Positions 9,541-19,500 of a stretch of 64,000 bases of DNA are shown in pieces. Position 1 is the first letter of the stretch, and each line of letters opens with the position of its first letter. The notes under the pieces are model-generated. The model made no database searches. It was given only the letters and a program-made list of their open reading frames with translations, and was not told the origin of the DNA. The stretch is taken from the NCBI RefSeq assembly GCF_947496985.1, contig NZ_CANMEZ010000001.1, positions 868,001-932,000 of the forward strand, given 5' to 3'. The position numbers were made by a program, and so were the translations under genes. Source of the stretch: an uncultured Kordia sp. (GTDB lineage Bacteria > Bacteroidota > Bacteroidia > Flavobacteriales > Flavobacteriaceae).

Positions 9541-10197
9541 ATGAACAAAACTTATTTTTTATTATTAGTAGCAATAAACCTACTTTTTGTTACAAAATCT
9601 TTTTCGCAAGGTCGTTATAACGACTATAATCGCTTAGGAATTACCGCAGGAATTCATCAATTTGATATTACTACAAATGACCTAATTACCACAAAAGGAA
9701 CAGGCTTTCATGGAGGTTTATCTACTCGTGGAACAATTGGAAGACATTTTGATATGGTGTATTTTTTACATTTAAATAGACATGAAATGAATGTATTAGC
9801 AAAAGAAAATGCACTTACAGCTACAGTTTCAGAAGAAGTACAAATGAAGTTATTAGCTGCTAAGCTGGGAATTTTAGGAAGTTATAAATTGGGCGGAAAT
9901 CATTTTAGCATAGAATTTGGACCTGCGTTGCAATTATCGGACAAATTTGAGTTCGAAAGTACATTTGCGGAGTATATCTTAGAAGGATATGATACATTTA
10001 CCGTAAACGATGCTCGAAAAACATCAAACTTAAATGTGAATGGAATTATTGGTTTTAGTGCAGGTTTTGAAACATTTAAAATATCTATTCAATACGAATA
10101 TGGATTTACAAACGTTCTAAGTAAGTTAACAGTTGACAATAAAACACTAAAAGGAAATACGACACAGTTGAGTGGTTCAGCCACTTTCTATTTGTAA
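9541..10197 (+). CDS. outer-membrane beta-barrel protein
   Basis: Protein of 218 residues from the ATG at 9541; upstream in-frame codons run through the putative promoter and are not preferred. A signal peptide (MNKTYFLLLVAINLLFVTKSF, cleaved after SFSQ) precedes alternating hydrophobic/polar strands with many Gly and aromatic residues (GITAGIHQFDI, FHGGLSTRGTIGRHFDM, ISIQYEYGFTNVL) and a C-terminal strand ending in FYL, typical of a small OMP. Probably an 8-10 strand barrel of the porin-family/PorT-like type common in flavobacteria; the ligand is unknown. Single gene ended by a strong hairpin. Confidence 0.8.
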   Translation: MNKTYFLLLVAINLLFVTKSFSQGRYNDYNRLGITAGIHQFDITTNDLITTKGTGFHGGLSTRGTIGRHFDMVYFLHLNRHEMNVLAKENALTATVSEEVQMKLLAAKLGILGSYKLGGNHFSIEFGPALQLSDKFEFESTFAEYILEGYDTFTVNDARKTSNLNVNGIIGFSAGFETFKISIQYEYGFTNVLSKLTVDNKTLKGNTTQLSGSATFYL

Positions 10198-10205
10198 TTA
10201 ACACG

Positions 10206-10231
10206 AAAAGAGCGCCAAACGGCGCTCTTTT
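10206..10231. terminator. bidirectional terminator between convergent genes
   Basis: Perfect inverted repeat AAAAGAGCGCC / GGCGCTCTTTT with an AAAC loop, placed 9 bases after the plus-strand barrel gene and 50 bases after the end of the minus-strand OmpA gene. A- and T-rich arms allow termination on both strands. Confidence 0.9.
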
Positions 10232-10280
10232 ATATGTTATATTTCGTCATGTTGAACTTGATTCAGTATCATACAACGCA

Positions 10281-10736
10281 TTAGTTTTCAATAATTATAA
10301 TTTCAATTCTCCGATTCATTTTTCGTCCATCCTTAGTTTTGTTGGAAGCTAAAGGGCGTGTTTCTCCATATCCTTTTGCTATCAAACGAGATGATTTGCA
10401 ACCTTGCGCTACTAAAAGCTTTTTTATTTTTTCTGCTCTTTTTTGTGATAATACTAGGTTTAAACCTTTATTTCCAACAGAATCAGTATGACCAGAAATT
10501 TCCACAGTATATTCACCCGAAATCTTTTTGATTATTTCACTAATGGTTAGAATTTCTGTAGTATAATTTTCAACAAGTTCATCAGTGCCACTTTTAAAAA
10601 CTATATTTTTTGTGTGTTGAGAGAAAGGATTCAATTCATCTGAAACAACTTCTTGATTTGTCTCTTCTGAAATCATACTTTGACTCGTTTTACACGAAAT
10701 AGAAAAAATAAAAATGATGAACAGTATTTTCTTCAT
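10281..10736 (-). CDS. OmpA-family lipoprotein
   Basis: Protein of 151 residues from the ATG at 10734-10736, with a lipobox SISC (Cys 15). The C-terminal two thirds is an OmpA-like peptidoglycan-binding domain: IVFKSGTDEL (usual F-x-x-x-S), VEISGHTDSVGN, LSQKRAEKIKKLLVAQG, RLIAKGYGETRP and NRRIEIII. It should tether the outer membrane to the cell wall, Pal-like. A start five codons upstream exists but overlaps gltX. The gene begins 1 base after the gltX stop, so the two are probably cotranscribed, with gltX first. Confidence 0.9.
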   Translation of the reverse strand: MKKILFIIFIFSISCKTSQSMISEETNQEVVSDELNPFSQHTKNIVFKSGTDELVENYTTEILTISEIIKKISGEYTVEISGHTDSVGNKGLNLVLSQKRAEKIKKLLVAQGCKSSRLIAKGYGETRPLASNKTKDGRKMNRRIEIIIIEN

Positions 10737-10737
10737 C

Positions 10738-12249
10738 CTACAACATATCAATTACTTTCTGAATACGTTTAATAGTTTCTTGTTTTCCAATTAAAAACAT
10801 AATTTGAAATAAATCAGGTCCACTTAATGCGCCAGCTAATGCCAAACGTAATGGTTGCATTACTTTTCCAAAACCAATTTCGTTTCCAGTAATCCAACCT
10901 TTAATATCTGTTTGCAAGCTTTCTACGCTATAATCTTCTATAGATTCTATAATCTCTACCAATTTATTTAAAATATCTCCTGTGCCTTCTTTTAATGCTT
11001 TTTTAGAAGCTTTTGCATCAAACTCTTCTGGAGCTACAAAGAAAAAGTGACTCAAATTCCAGAAATCATTCGTAAAACTTGCTCTTTCTTTAATTAAACC
11101 AACTACCATTTCAATATAATTGATATCAATATCAGCCAATTCAGCTTGACTTTCTTTAAAAGAAATAGCTAAACTTTCGTTAGATTTTTGCTGCATGTAT
11201 TGTTGGTTGAACCATTTCATTTTGTCAATATCAAAACGTGCGCCTGCTTTGTTGATACGTTCCAAATCAAACTCTTGAATCAATTCATCCAAACTAAACA
11301 TTTCTTGTTCTGTTCCAGGATTCCAACCTAAAAATGCTAAAAAGTTTACCAAAGCATCTTCAAAGTATCCATCTTCACGGAAGCCTTTATACATTTCTCC
11401 CGATTTTGTATCATCCCATTCTAATGGAAATACAGGGAACCCAAATTTGGCACCATCACGCTTGCTTAATTTTCCTTTTCCTGTAGGTTTTAATATTAAT
11501 GGTAAATGTGCAAATATTGGCGCGTCCCATCCGAAAGATCGGTATAATAAATAATGCAATGCTAATGAAGGCAACCATTCTTCTCCACGAATTACATGTG
11601 TAACTTCCATTAAATGATCATCTACAATATTTGCTAAATGATAGGTTGGCATTCCGTCACTTTTAAATAGAATTTTATCATCTAAAATATTAGTGTCAAT
11701 TTTTACATCTCCACGAACAATATCTTTTAAATGCAAGGTTTCATCTTGTGGCGATTTGAAACGAACTACGTACGCTTCACCGGCGTCTAACTTAGCCGAA
11801 ACTTCTGTTGCCGAAAGCGATAAAGAATTATTCAGCTTTAAACGATTGTGCCAATTATAGATAAACGTTTTTCCTTTTTCTTCATGATCTTTACGATGTC
11901 CGTCCAAAGATTCTGCAGAATCAAACGCATAATACGCATGTCCTTTTTCAATAAGTTCGTCAGCATATTGTTTATATAGATGCTTACGTTCACTTTGTCT
12001 GTATGGACCAAATCCACCATCTTTTCCAACACCTTCATCAAACGGAATTCCACACCATTCCAATGCTTCCGTAATGTATTCTTCCGCACCTTCTACGAAT
12101 CGGTTTTGATCTGTATCTTCAATACGTAACACAAAATCTCCACCATGTTTTTTGGCGAATAAATAATTAAATAAGGCAGTTCTAACGCCTCCAATATGTA
12201 AAGGTCCAGTTGGACTTGGTGCAAAACGAACACGAACTTTTTTTGTCAT
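10738..12249 (-). CDS. gltX: glutamyl-tRNA synthetase
   Basis: Class I synthetase of 503 residues that charges tRNA-Glu. Motifs: APSPTGPLHIGG at residues 10-21 (HIGH-type), TDQNR, an HLPLILKPTGKGKLSKRDGA block carrying the KMSKS-equivalent KLSKR, and a helical anticodon-binding C-terminal half. The length is normal for bacterial GluRS. Because a dedicated GlnRS is also encoded in this window, this enzyme is expected to be discriminating toward tRNA-Glu. It is followed within 2 bases by the OmpA lipoprotein gene and preceded by the terminator of the T9SS cargo gene. Confidence 0.97.
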   Translation of the reverse strand: MTKKVRVRFAPSPTGPLHIGGVRTALFNYLFAKKHGGDFVLRIEDTDQNRFVEGAEEYITEALEWCGIPFDEGVGKDGGFGPYRQSERKHLYKQYADELIEKGHAYYAFDSAESLDGHRKDHEEKGKTFIYNWHNRLKLNNSLSLSATEVSAKLDAGEAYVVRFKSPQDETLHLKDIVRGDVKIDTNILDDKILFKSDGMPTYHLANIVDDHLMEVTHVIRGEEWLPSLALHYLLYRSFGWDAPIFAHLPLILKPTGKGKLSKRDGAKFGFPVFPLEWDDTKSGEMYKGFREDGYFEDALVNFLAFLGWNPGTEQEMFSLDELIQEFDLERINKAGARFDIDKMKWFNQQYMQQKSNESLAISFKESQAELADIDINYIEMVVGLIKERASFTNDFWNLSHFFFVAPEEFDAKASKKALKEGTGDILNKLVEIIESIEDYSVESLQTDIKGWITGNEIGFGKVMQPLRLALAGALSGPDLFQIMFLIGKQETIKRIQKVIDML

Positions 12250-12295
12250 GAAATTTAGTATATGGTTATAAAGTACAAATGTAGTTGTAAAAGAG

Positions 12296-12326
12296 AAACC
12301 CTCAAAATTAAAAACTTTGAGGGTTT
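12296..12326 (-). terminator. terminator of the T9SS cargo gene
   Basis: Stem AAACCCTCAAA / TTTGAGGGTTT around a nine-base AT loop, located 28 bases past the stop of the minus-strand gene at 12354. The T tract after the stem on the minus strand is short (TTTCTCTT). Confidence 0.7.
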
Positions 12327-12353
12327 TGAAAATTAACAGGCTTGAGAAAAATG

Positions 12354-14300
12354 CTATTTCTTAATAAATTTTTCTGTGTGACTAATACCTGAAGCTGTTG
12401 TTACTGTTACAAAGTACATGTTAGCGCTTAGTTGCGATACATCAATCTCTGAAACCTCAATTGCTTTGCTTTGTACCAACTTTCCTGTAATATCTGTGAT
12501 TTTGTATCCTGTAATAGTTTCGTCAGTAGTAAAATTTAATACATCTGTAGTTGGGTTTGGAAACATAGTAAAGTTGATTAAATCAGACTCTTCTCTTCCC
12601 AAAGTTCCATTGTTAGCTTCACCCATAACAAATAGTGATTTTAAACGCTCTTTAACTTCTGGAGTAAATACATTCATAACTGTATTATCATTGCTTTCTG
12701 TGCTAAGTGTAATTTGATATGACCAATCTTCATCATAACAACTATCGCAACAGCTAGGAACATACAATCCAATCACATATAATTTGTCGTGTTCAAAATT
12801 ATAATTAGGAAAAGTTGTTGTTAATCCCCAAACTGGATTTGTTGAAGTTGGTATTTGACTATTAAATCCTCCAATATTACTAGACCATGCAAATGTATCT
12901 GGAACGAAATTGATAAAGTCTAATGGGTTTGCGAATGGGAATGAAGACAATTCTAATTCATACGTAAACCAAATGTATTGATACCCATTGTTTTGTTCTG
13001 TACAAATATCCTGTACCACTAGTGTATCATCAACAGTATCAATACTATTTATAGAACCTGTTAGTTGCTGTGGATTTCCTTGGTGTAAAACACTAATATT
13101 TAGGTTTTGTTCAAGTTTTGCTTGTAAAGAAATATCATCAATTGCTAAGTCATTACCGTCGCCTAAGCCATCTTCTTTTAAATGAATTTTAATGTCTAAA
13201 ATATCTTGCTCGCCTTCAAAACATTCTGAAATTTGTTGCCAATCACAAGGATCATCACTGTTTGTATCAATAGTAATCCAATCGTATAATTGACCATTTA
13301 CTTCCAAACGAATTTCTGGTTTAATGTTGAAAGTACACTGTGGAATATCTTTGAAGTTTGCACAGAATTTATATGCTTTTTCAAAATCTATTTGTACTGT
13401 TTGTTGCCAAATAATACTTGAAGTTCCTGCTGGTTGTGTAGTTCGTCCGTTGATTAACAAAAAATCTTTATTTGCACTGTATTGCTCAGGATCAACACAA
13501 GCAGAATGATCGGTAATGGTTGTTCCAAAAATGCTAGCATCATCAGAAACGTTAAAAGCACCTGGATATAAATTTGCATCTTCTATATAATCGCTTGTAA
13601 ATCCGTTAGTACCGTTTTCAAAGTTTCCGTTTTCTACCAAATTATCACCTTCACAGCAAAATGCACCTTCATTGGTTGGTTCGCCACCTTGAATGTCACA
13701 ATCCTGAATACAAATATTATCATATCCATATTCTTCTGTTGGACTTGACGTTAAATCTAAATAAAAACGAATTCCGTCAATATTACTGATTAAGTTATTC
13801 CAATCAGTACAATCTGATCCAGCAGCCATTACCCATTCTCCATTTGCGTTTGACGGTAAATCGGCACCTTCACAGGTTTCAATTGGCGCACATACGTGAA
13901 CCCATCCGCCACCTTCTGTGGTTTGCACACTTGCTACAAATGTTGCTGTAGCTGTTGGATTTGTTGGAGATCCGCTGTAAATAATTAATCTTGGAGATAA
14001 TGGTTCGCCAAAATTTCCATCTTCAATTACTTGAAAATCCCAACACAAGCATTGTCCATTATATTCGCGCCAATCGCCACCATAATCAACATCGTTGTAA
14101 ATGTATGATGAACCAGATGCGTCATACGAATGTAAAAAGAAGTCATCTGCGTTTCCACTTGGCCCAAAAGGATCTGCAGTGTTAGCGCCTGCAGCAACGC
14201 CGTTCCAGTTTGAAATGTCTTGATCGTTAAAGTCTTCGCAAAATTGACCAAAGCTTACTCCGTAAACGAAGAGTAAACATAAAGTAAAAATGTTTCTCAT
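12354..14300 (-). CDS. secreted T9SS cargo protein of unknown function
   Basis: Protein of 648 residues with a signal peptide (MRNIFTLCLLFVYGVSFGQ) and a C-terminal type A T9SS sorting domain (FPNPTTDVLNFTTDETITG, then NMYFVTVTT and a final EKFIKK), so it is exported across the outer membrane. The region between is rich in Asp, Asn, Gly and Cys (CCEGDNLVENGNFENG; DYGYDNICIQDC-like), and two segments look like carbohydrate-binding or jelly-roll modules: ENGNFENG ... DDISLQAK is typical of CBM-like/discoidin-type folds. I see no catalytic motif. It probably works at the cell surface in adhesion or polymer binding; this is inference. Confidence 0.82.
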   Translation of the reverse strand: MRNIFTLCLLFVYGVSFGQFCEDFNDQDISNWNGVAAGANTADPFGPSGNADDFFLHSYDASGSSYIYNDVDYGGDWREYNGQCLCWDFQVIEDGNFGEPLSPRLIIYSGSPTNPTATATFVASVQTTEGGGWVHVCAPIETCEGADLPSNANGEWVMAAGSDCTDWNNLISNIDGIRFYLDLTSSPTEEYGYDNICIQDCDIQGGEPTNEGAFCCEGDNLVENGNFENGTNGFTSDYIEDANLYPGAFNVSDDASIFGTTITDHSACVDPEQYSANKDFLLINGRTTQPAGTSSIIWQQTVQIDFEKAYKFCANFKDIPQCTFNIKPEIRLEVNGQLYDWITIDTNSDDPCDWQQISECFEGEQDILDIKIHLKEDGLGDGNDLAIDDISLQAKLEQNLNISVLHQGNPQQLTGSINSIDTVDDTLVVQDICTEQNNGYQYIWFTYELELSSFPFANPLDFINFVPDTFAWSSNIGGFNSQIPTSTNPVWGLTTTFPNYNFEHDKLYVIGLYVPSCCDSCYDEDWSYQITLSTESNDNTVMNVFTPEVKERLKSLFVMGEANNGTLGREESDLINFTMFPNPTTDVLNFTTDETITGYKITDITGKLVQSKAIEVSEIDVSQLSANMYFVTVTTASGISHTEKFIKK

Positions 14301-14451
14301 AATGTAAAATGTTTAAGTTTCTATTGTTTTGTTTCAAGGCAAAGATGCGCCAGCAACAAAAAATAGGGTAGAAGCAAAGCACTAAGAATGTAGAAGTGTT
14401 TTGCCTTCAGAAAACAGTATAGAAAAACCGTAAGCGCTACAGGAAAAACAC

Positions 14452-15492
14452 TTAGGAAATCATTTCACTTGGTATGCGTTTATTCATCACTTTAAACCAT
14501 AAAGGTGGAATTAAAGCTAAAACCATTGAGGTTGGATAACCAAAAGGCATTTGCGGACTTTCCTCATGACAATCTAGTAATTGGTACTTTTTTGAAGCTT
14601 TGTAATGATGATCGCTATGGCGTGTGAGCTCGTATAATACAATACGTCCAATTACGTGATTTGAATTCCAAGAGTGAATTTCACGAACACGTTCGTAACG
14701 ACCAGAAGCTAACTTTTTGCGTTGCAATCCATAATGTTCTATATAATTAATAGTTTCTAACAATAAGAAACTTACAAGGGCACTTCCTAAAATAAAAGTT
14801 AAACCTACAATTCCAAAAAAATAGAAAATAGCAGCTACGTATGTTAGTTGCAACACGGTAAACCAAAACATATTATTTTTTGATGAGAAAAACGAAATAT
14901 TACCACGTTTACGTAAGTTTTTTTGAATTTTCCAGGCGTTTATATATTGTCTAATTGTTGAAGTAAACCAAAATGAATACACAACCTGATTGTATTTAGC
15001 CGTAGCGGGATCTTCTTTTGTTGCTGCATGTAAATGATGTCCAAAATTATGTTCTACAAAAAAGTGCATATACAACGATGGCAATAGTAGAATTTTTGCC
15101 ATAATTTGCTCAACTTGTGTTTGTCTGTGACCGAGTTCGTGTGCGACATTGATGCCGTTGGAACCTAAAACAATTCCTGTAGAAAAGATCAATCCGACTA
15201 ATTCATAGGTTTCATAACTTGTTGTAGAGACACTAATAATTGTTACGATCAACAATCCATATACAATAGGAATGTTTAAGTACAACAACCAATCAAAAAT
15301 TGGATTAGCTGATTTTTCTTCTACTTCTTTTTCTGATAAATTTGTGGTGTTTTGAGAAAAAATTAATTCCATTAACGGAATCATTCCAAAAGCATATATT
15401 GGTGTTAAATATGTATAAACTCCACCTAAGTATAACGCAAGTATAGCAACTAGTGGTGTAGAAAAAGCTGCTAGATATTTCAAATCTTTCAT
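14452..15492 (-). CDS. AlkB-type alkane 1-monooxygenase / membrane fatty-acid hydroxylase
   Basis: Integral-membrane di-iron enzyme of 346 residues. All histidine boxes of the AlkB family are present: HELGHR at 118-123, EHNFGHH at 147-153, the family-specific NYIEHYGL at 249-256, and RHSDHH at 291-296. About six membrane helices surround them. The family hydroxylates terminal methyl groups of medium-chain alkanes using O2 and electrons from rubredoxin. No rubredoxin or rubredoxin reductase gene is adjacent, so the true substrate may be a lipid or another alkyl chain. It stands apart from its neighbours (151 and 131 base gaps). Confidence 0.93.
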   Translation of the reverse strand: MKDLKYLAAFSTPLVAILALYLGGVYTYLTPIYAFGMIPLMELIFSQNTTNLSEKEVEEKSANPIFDWLLYLNIPIVYGLLIVTIISVSTTSYETYELVGLIFSTGIVLGSNGINVAHELGHRQTQVEQIMAKILLLPSLYMHFFVEHNFGHHLHAATKEDPATAKYNQVVYSFWFTSTIRQYINAWKIQKNLRKRGNISFFSSKNNMFWFTVLQLTYVAAIFYFFGIVGLTFILGSALVSFLLLETINYIEHYGLQRKKLASGRYERVREIHSWNSNHVIGRIVLYELTRHSDHHYKASKKYQLLDCHEESPQMPFGYPTSMVLALIPPLWFKVMNKRIPSEMIS

Positions 15493-15623
15493 AGTCTAAT
15501 TCTTCAATTCAGGGTTTTTAAAAATACTACTTTTTTACTGAAATTAAATTTCAAAGCCTACTCTGTATAAGAAATCTTTTAAATGTTTATCAATAAATTA
15601 TCAATTTAAAAATAGGAAAGAGC

Positions 15624-16451
15624 TTAAAACTTATGATACACGCCAACTGTTAAAGCAGCTTGTTTGGCAACATTATTTCCTGAAAACGCACCACCAAAAG
15701 TTAAAATTCCACCAAAAGATTTGTTGATTTCTCCAATAGCTTTCAAGCCAAAAGCAGCATATTCTTGGTTGTTTACATATAAAGCCGTTCCTACATTACT
15801 TATAGGCAAATCGACATCTCCATCATTAAACGAATTTACGATATCTAAAAACCCAACAAGCCAAATTCTACGATGTACCTTGGTTCCGATTTCGCCACCA
15901 ATTTTGAAATTGGTACTATAATCGTTTGTTGTTATATCGATTCCTGTAAAGGCTTGTACATAAAATTTATCAAAACTTCTTCCAATGTTTATTGTTGGTG
16001 TAAATGTCCAAGCATCGCGTCCAGTTCGTATTCCAGAAGAATTGTCAAACGTTCCTGTATTGGCTTCCACGTTCAATTGTCCTGAAATAATCCATTTTTT
16101 CTTATAAAATTGATGTTTTACACCAAATCCAACATTTCCTAAAGCCGTAATAGAATCGCCTTTAATAATAGGAATTTGACCAATCGGATTTCCTGATCGT
16201 ATAAATTTTAGAGGCACATTTAGTACTAATGTTGTTTTTGACGTCAAACCATATTCACTATATAATTGTAAGGTATTATCGGTAATTTCACGACCTGTAT
16301 TGTATTCCGGATCGCCAAAAACTTCATCATAGTTTGAAATTGTACTAAACGAAAGTTGTGTATAAAATTTTCCTTTCTCTTGTGTCCAAGGACTTTGTGC
16401 TAACAAAAATCCTGAACTTAAAAGAGAGATAAGTGTATATAACTTTTTCAT
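15624..16451 (-). CDS. outer-membrane beta-barrel (transporter-like) protein
   Basis: Protein of 275 residues from the ATG at 16449-16451 (MKKLYTLISLLSSGFLLAQ signal peptide); an earlier ATG seven codons upstream is less likely. The mature part is a series of amphipathic strands (KFYTQLSFSTISNYDEV, LQLYSEYGLTSKTTLVLNV, YVQAFTGIDITTND) ending with a short strand TVGVYHKF that carries the terminal Phe expected for BAM-inserted barrels. Its layout resembles the MetA-pathway phenol-degradation/'transporter' OMP group, 12-14 strands, but substrate cannot be deduced. Upstream of it, and divergent, is the DUF4175 gene. Confidence 0.78.
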   Translation of the reverse strand: MKKLYTLISLLSSGFLLAQSPWTQEKGKFYTQLSFSTISNYDEVFGDPEYNTGREITDNTLQLYSEYGLTSKTTLVLNVPLKFIRSGNPIGQIPIIKGDSITALGNVGFGVKHQFYKKKWIISGQLNVEANTGTFDNSSGIRTGRDAWTFTPTINIGRSFDKFYVQAFTGIDITTNDYSTNFKIGGEIGTKVHRRIWLVGFLDIVNSFNDGDVDLPISNVGTALYVNNQEYAAFGLKAIGEINKSFGGILTFGGAFSGNNVAKQAALTVGVYHKF

Positions 16452-16561
16452 AATTGACTTGTTTGTGATCACTTAGTAGCTAGTTTTTCACAAATCTTAC
16501 AGAATGTTTAACAACTATAATATACTAATAATTCGCTAAATATGTTATTTTTATCAGTTAT

Positions 16562-19500
16562 ATGATGAATGCATACGAGCAAATACAAAAGAAACTAGGG
16601 CAATTTGTAACAAAATACTATACAAATGAGCTTATCAAAGGTACGATTCTGTTTTTCAGTATCGGACTGTTATATTTTATTATCACCTTATTAGTTGAAC
16701 ACTTTTTGTGGTTAAATACAGGCGCAAGAACTGCTTTATTCTGGGTTTTTATCTTGGTAGAAGTAGCACTTTTTGCAAAATTTATTGTGTTTCCACTAAC
16801 GAAACTATTCAAACTTCAAAAAGGAATTAGCTATAAAGAAGCGTCAAAAATTATTGGTGATCACTTTCCAGAAGTGAATGATAAATTATTAAACGTATTA
16901 CAACTTTCGGAAACAGCTGCGGAATCTGAATTGTTGCTGGCAAGTATTGAACAAAAATCAAAAGAATTGCAACCAATTCCGTTTCAAGTAGCTATCAATT
17001 TCAAGAAAAACCTCAAATATGCTAAATATGCCATTTTACCATTAGCGATTGTATTATTTGTATGGATTTCAGGAAACAGCTCGCTATTTAGTAAAAGTTA
17101 CGAACGTGTTGTCAACTATCAAACAACATACGAGCCGCCAGCGCCGTTTCAATTTTTAGTTGTAAATGATTCATTACAAGCAATTGAAAATCAATCGTAT
17201 AAATTACAAGTACAAACCTTAGGAGATGTAACTCCAGAGGAAGTTCAAATTACTTTAGGAGACGAAACCTATTTTCTTCAAAACAAAGGAATTGGAAATT
17301 TTGAATACACATTTTCAAAACCAAAAGATGCAACTACATTTACGCTTACAGCTAATGAAGTAACTTCTAAAGAATACACATTAAACGTAGTAAAAGTCCC
17401 TTCATTAGTGAATTTTCAAATGGTATTAGATTATCCTGCGTATACAAAACGTAAAGATGAGGTACTGAAAAGTACAGGAAATGCAACGATTCCTGAAGGA
17501 ACAAAAATTACATGGGAAGCTAAAGCAAAACAAACGAATCAGTTGGAATTAATTTCTAGTGATAGTACTTATATTTTCAATAAAGATGCAAACGAATTCA
17601 AATTAGAAAGGAGAATATATCAAAAACTTGATTATCAAATAAGTACAAGCAATAATGAACTTAAAAACTATGAGAATTTAGGCTTTAACATTAGTGTGAT
17701 TAAGGACGAATACCCAAAGATGGATTTGCAATCAAAACGAGATACTATTGATGAACGTACAATGTATTTTCTTGGGCAAGTTTCAGATGATTATGGTCTA
17801 AAACGTTTACAATTAGTGTATTATCCAACAGAAAATCAAGATAAAAATGTCAAAGAGAATATAGCAATTAGTAAATCAAACATTGATCAATTTCAATATA
17901 CATTTCCCGGAAATCTAGAATTGACAAAAGGTGTGAATTATGAATTCTATTTTGAATTAACTGATAATGATGGAATTCGTGGTGGTAAAAAAGTAAAAAG
18001 TGAAGTATTCAATTATCGTAAACTTACAGATACAGAATTGGAAACGGAACAACTAGAGCAACAGCAAGAAACGATTCAGGACTTAGACAAATCTTTAGAA
18101 AAACTAAAGAAACAACAAGAAGAGTTAAAAAAGATATCTAAAGAGCAAAAGGAGAAAAGTGAATTGAATTTCAATGATCAGAAAAAGTTAAAAAACTTTT
18201 TAGAACGTCAAGAGCGTAATGATCAAATGATGGAAAAATTCTCCAAGCAATTGGAAAAGAATTTAGAAGAATTTCAACCAGAAGATACAAAAGATGATGA
18301 AGACAAAGAATTGCTAAAAGAGCGTTTAGAGCGTCAACAAAAAGAATTAGAGAAGAATGAAAAGTTGATGGAGGAACTCAAAAAACTTGCTGAGAAAATT
18401 AGCGAAGAAGAACTCCAAGAAAAGTTAGAAAAACTTGGAAAACAACAACAAAACAATAAAAAGAATTTACAGCAAATTGTAGAATTAACAAAACGCTTCT
18501 ATGTAACAAAGAAAGCCGAAAAGATTCAACGCGAATTATCTGAACTTGCTAAAGAACAGGACGATCTCTCTAAAAAAGAAGGGAAAGAAAATACAAAGGA
18601 AAAGCAAGAAGAGCTGAATAAAAAGTTTGAAGATTTACAAAAGCAAATGGATGATTTAGACAAAGAAAATAGTGAACTTAAAAAACCACTAGATTTAGAA
18701 CGCAAGAAAGAAGAAGAAGAAGATATCAAAGAAGAACAACAAGATGCGACTGACGATTTAGAAAAAAGTGAAGAATCGCCAAGTGAACAACAAAAGCAAC
18801 AGCAACAACAAAGCGCAAAACAAAAACAGAAAAAAGCAGCTCAGAAAATGCAACGTATGAGTAAAGCAATGCAATCTTCTATGCAAATGAGTGGACAACA
18901 AAGCATTCAAGAAGATGCAGAAATGTTGCGTCAAATTTTAGATAACTTGGTTATCTTCTCTTTCGAGGAAGAAACACTAATGGAAGGCTTTGAAGATATA
19001 GATAACACAAATGCGAGTTATGCTTCAAAACTAAAACGCCAAAATGAATTGCGCAAAATGTTCGAACATGTGGATGATAGTTTATTTGCAATGTCATTGC
19101 GTCAACCAAAAATATCTGAAACAATCAACAAAGAAATTACAGATATCTATTTCAACATTGACAAATCCTTAGAATTATTAGCCGAAAATAATGTATACAG
19201 AGGCGTTTCTGCACAACAATATGCATTGACTTCTACAAACAAACTTGCAGACTTTTTAAGTGGCGTTCTTGATAATCTGAATCAAAGTATGGGACAAGGG
19301 CAAGGTCAGGGTTCTTCAGGAGTTGGACAAAGTGGGCAAAACCAAGGTCAGGGTAAAGGTTTTCAATTGCCAGATCTTATTCAATCGCAAGAAGATCTTA
19401 ATAAGCAAATGCAACAAGGCATGAAGCAAGAAGGGCAAGGAAAAGACGGAAAAGGTGGAAAAGAAGGAGGCAAAGAAGAAGGTGAAAAAGGAAAAGGAGG

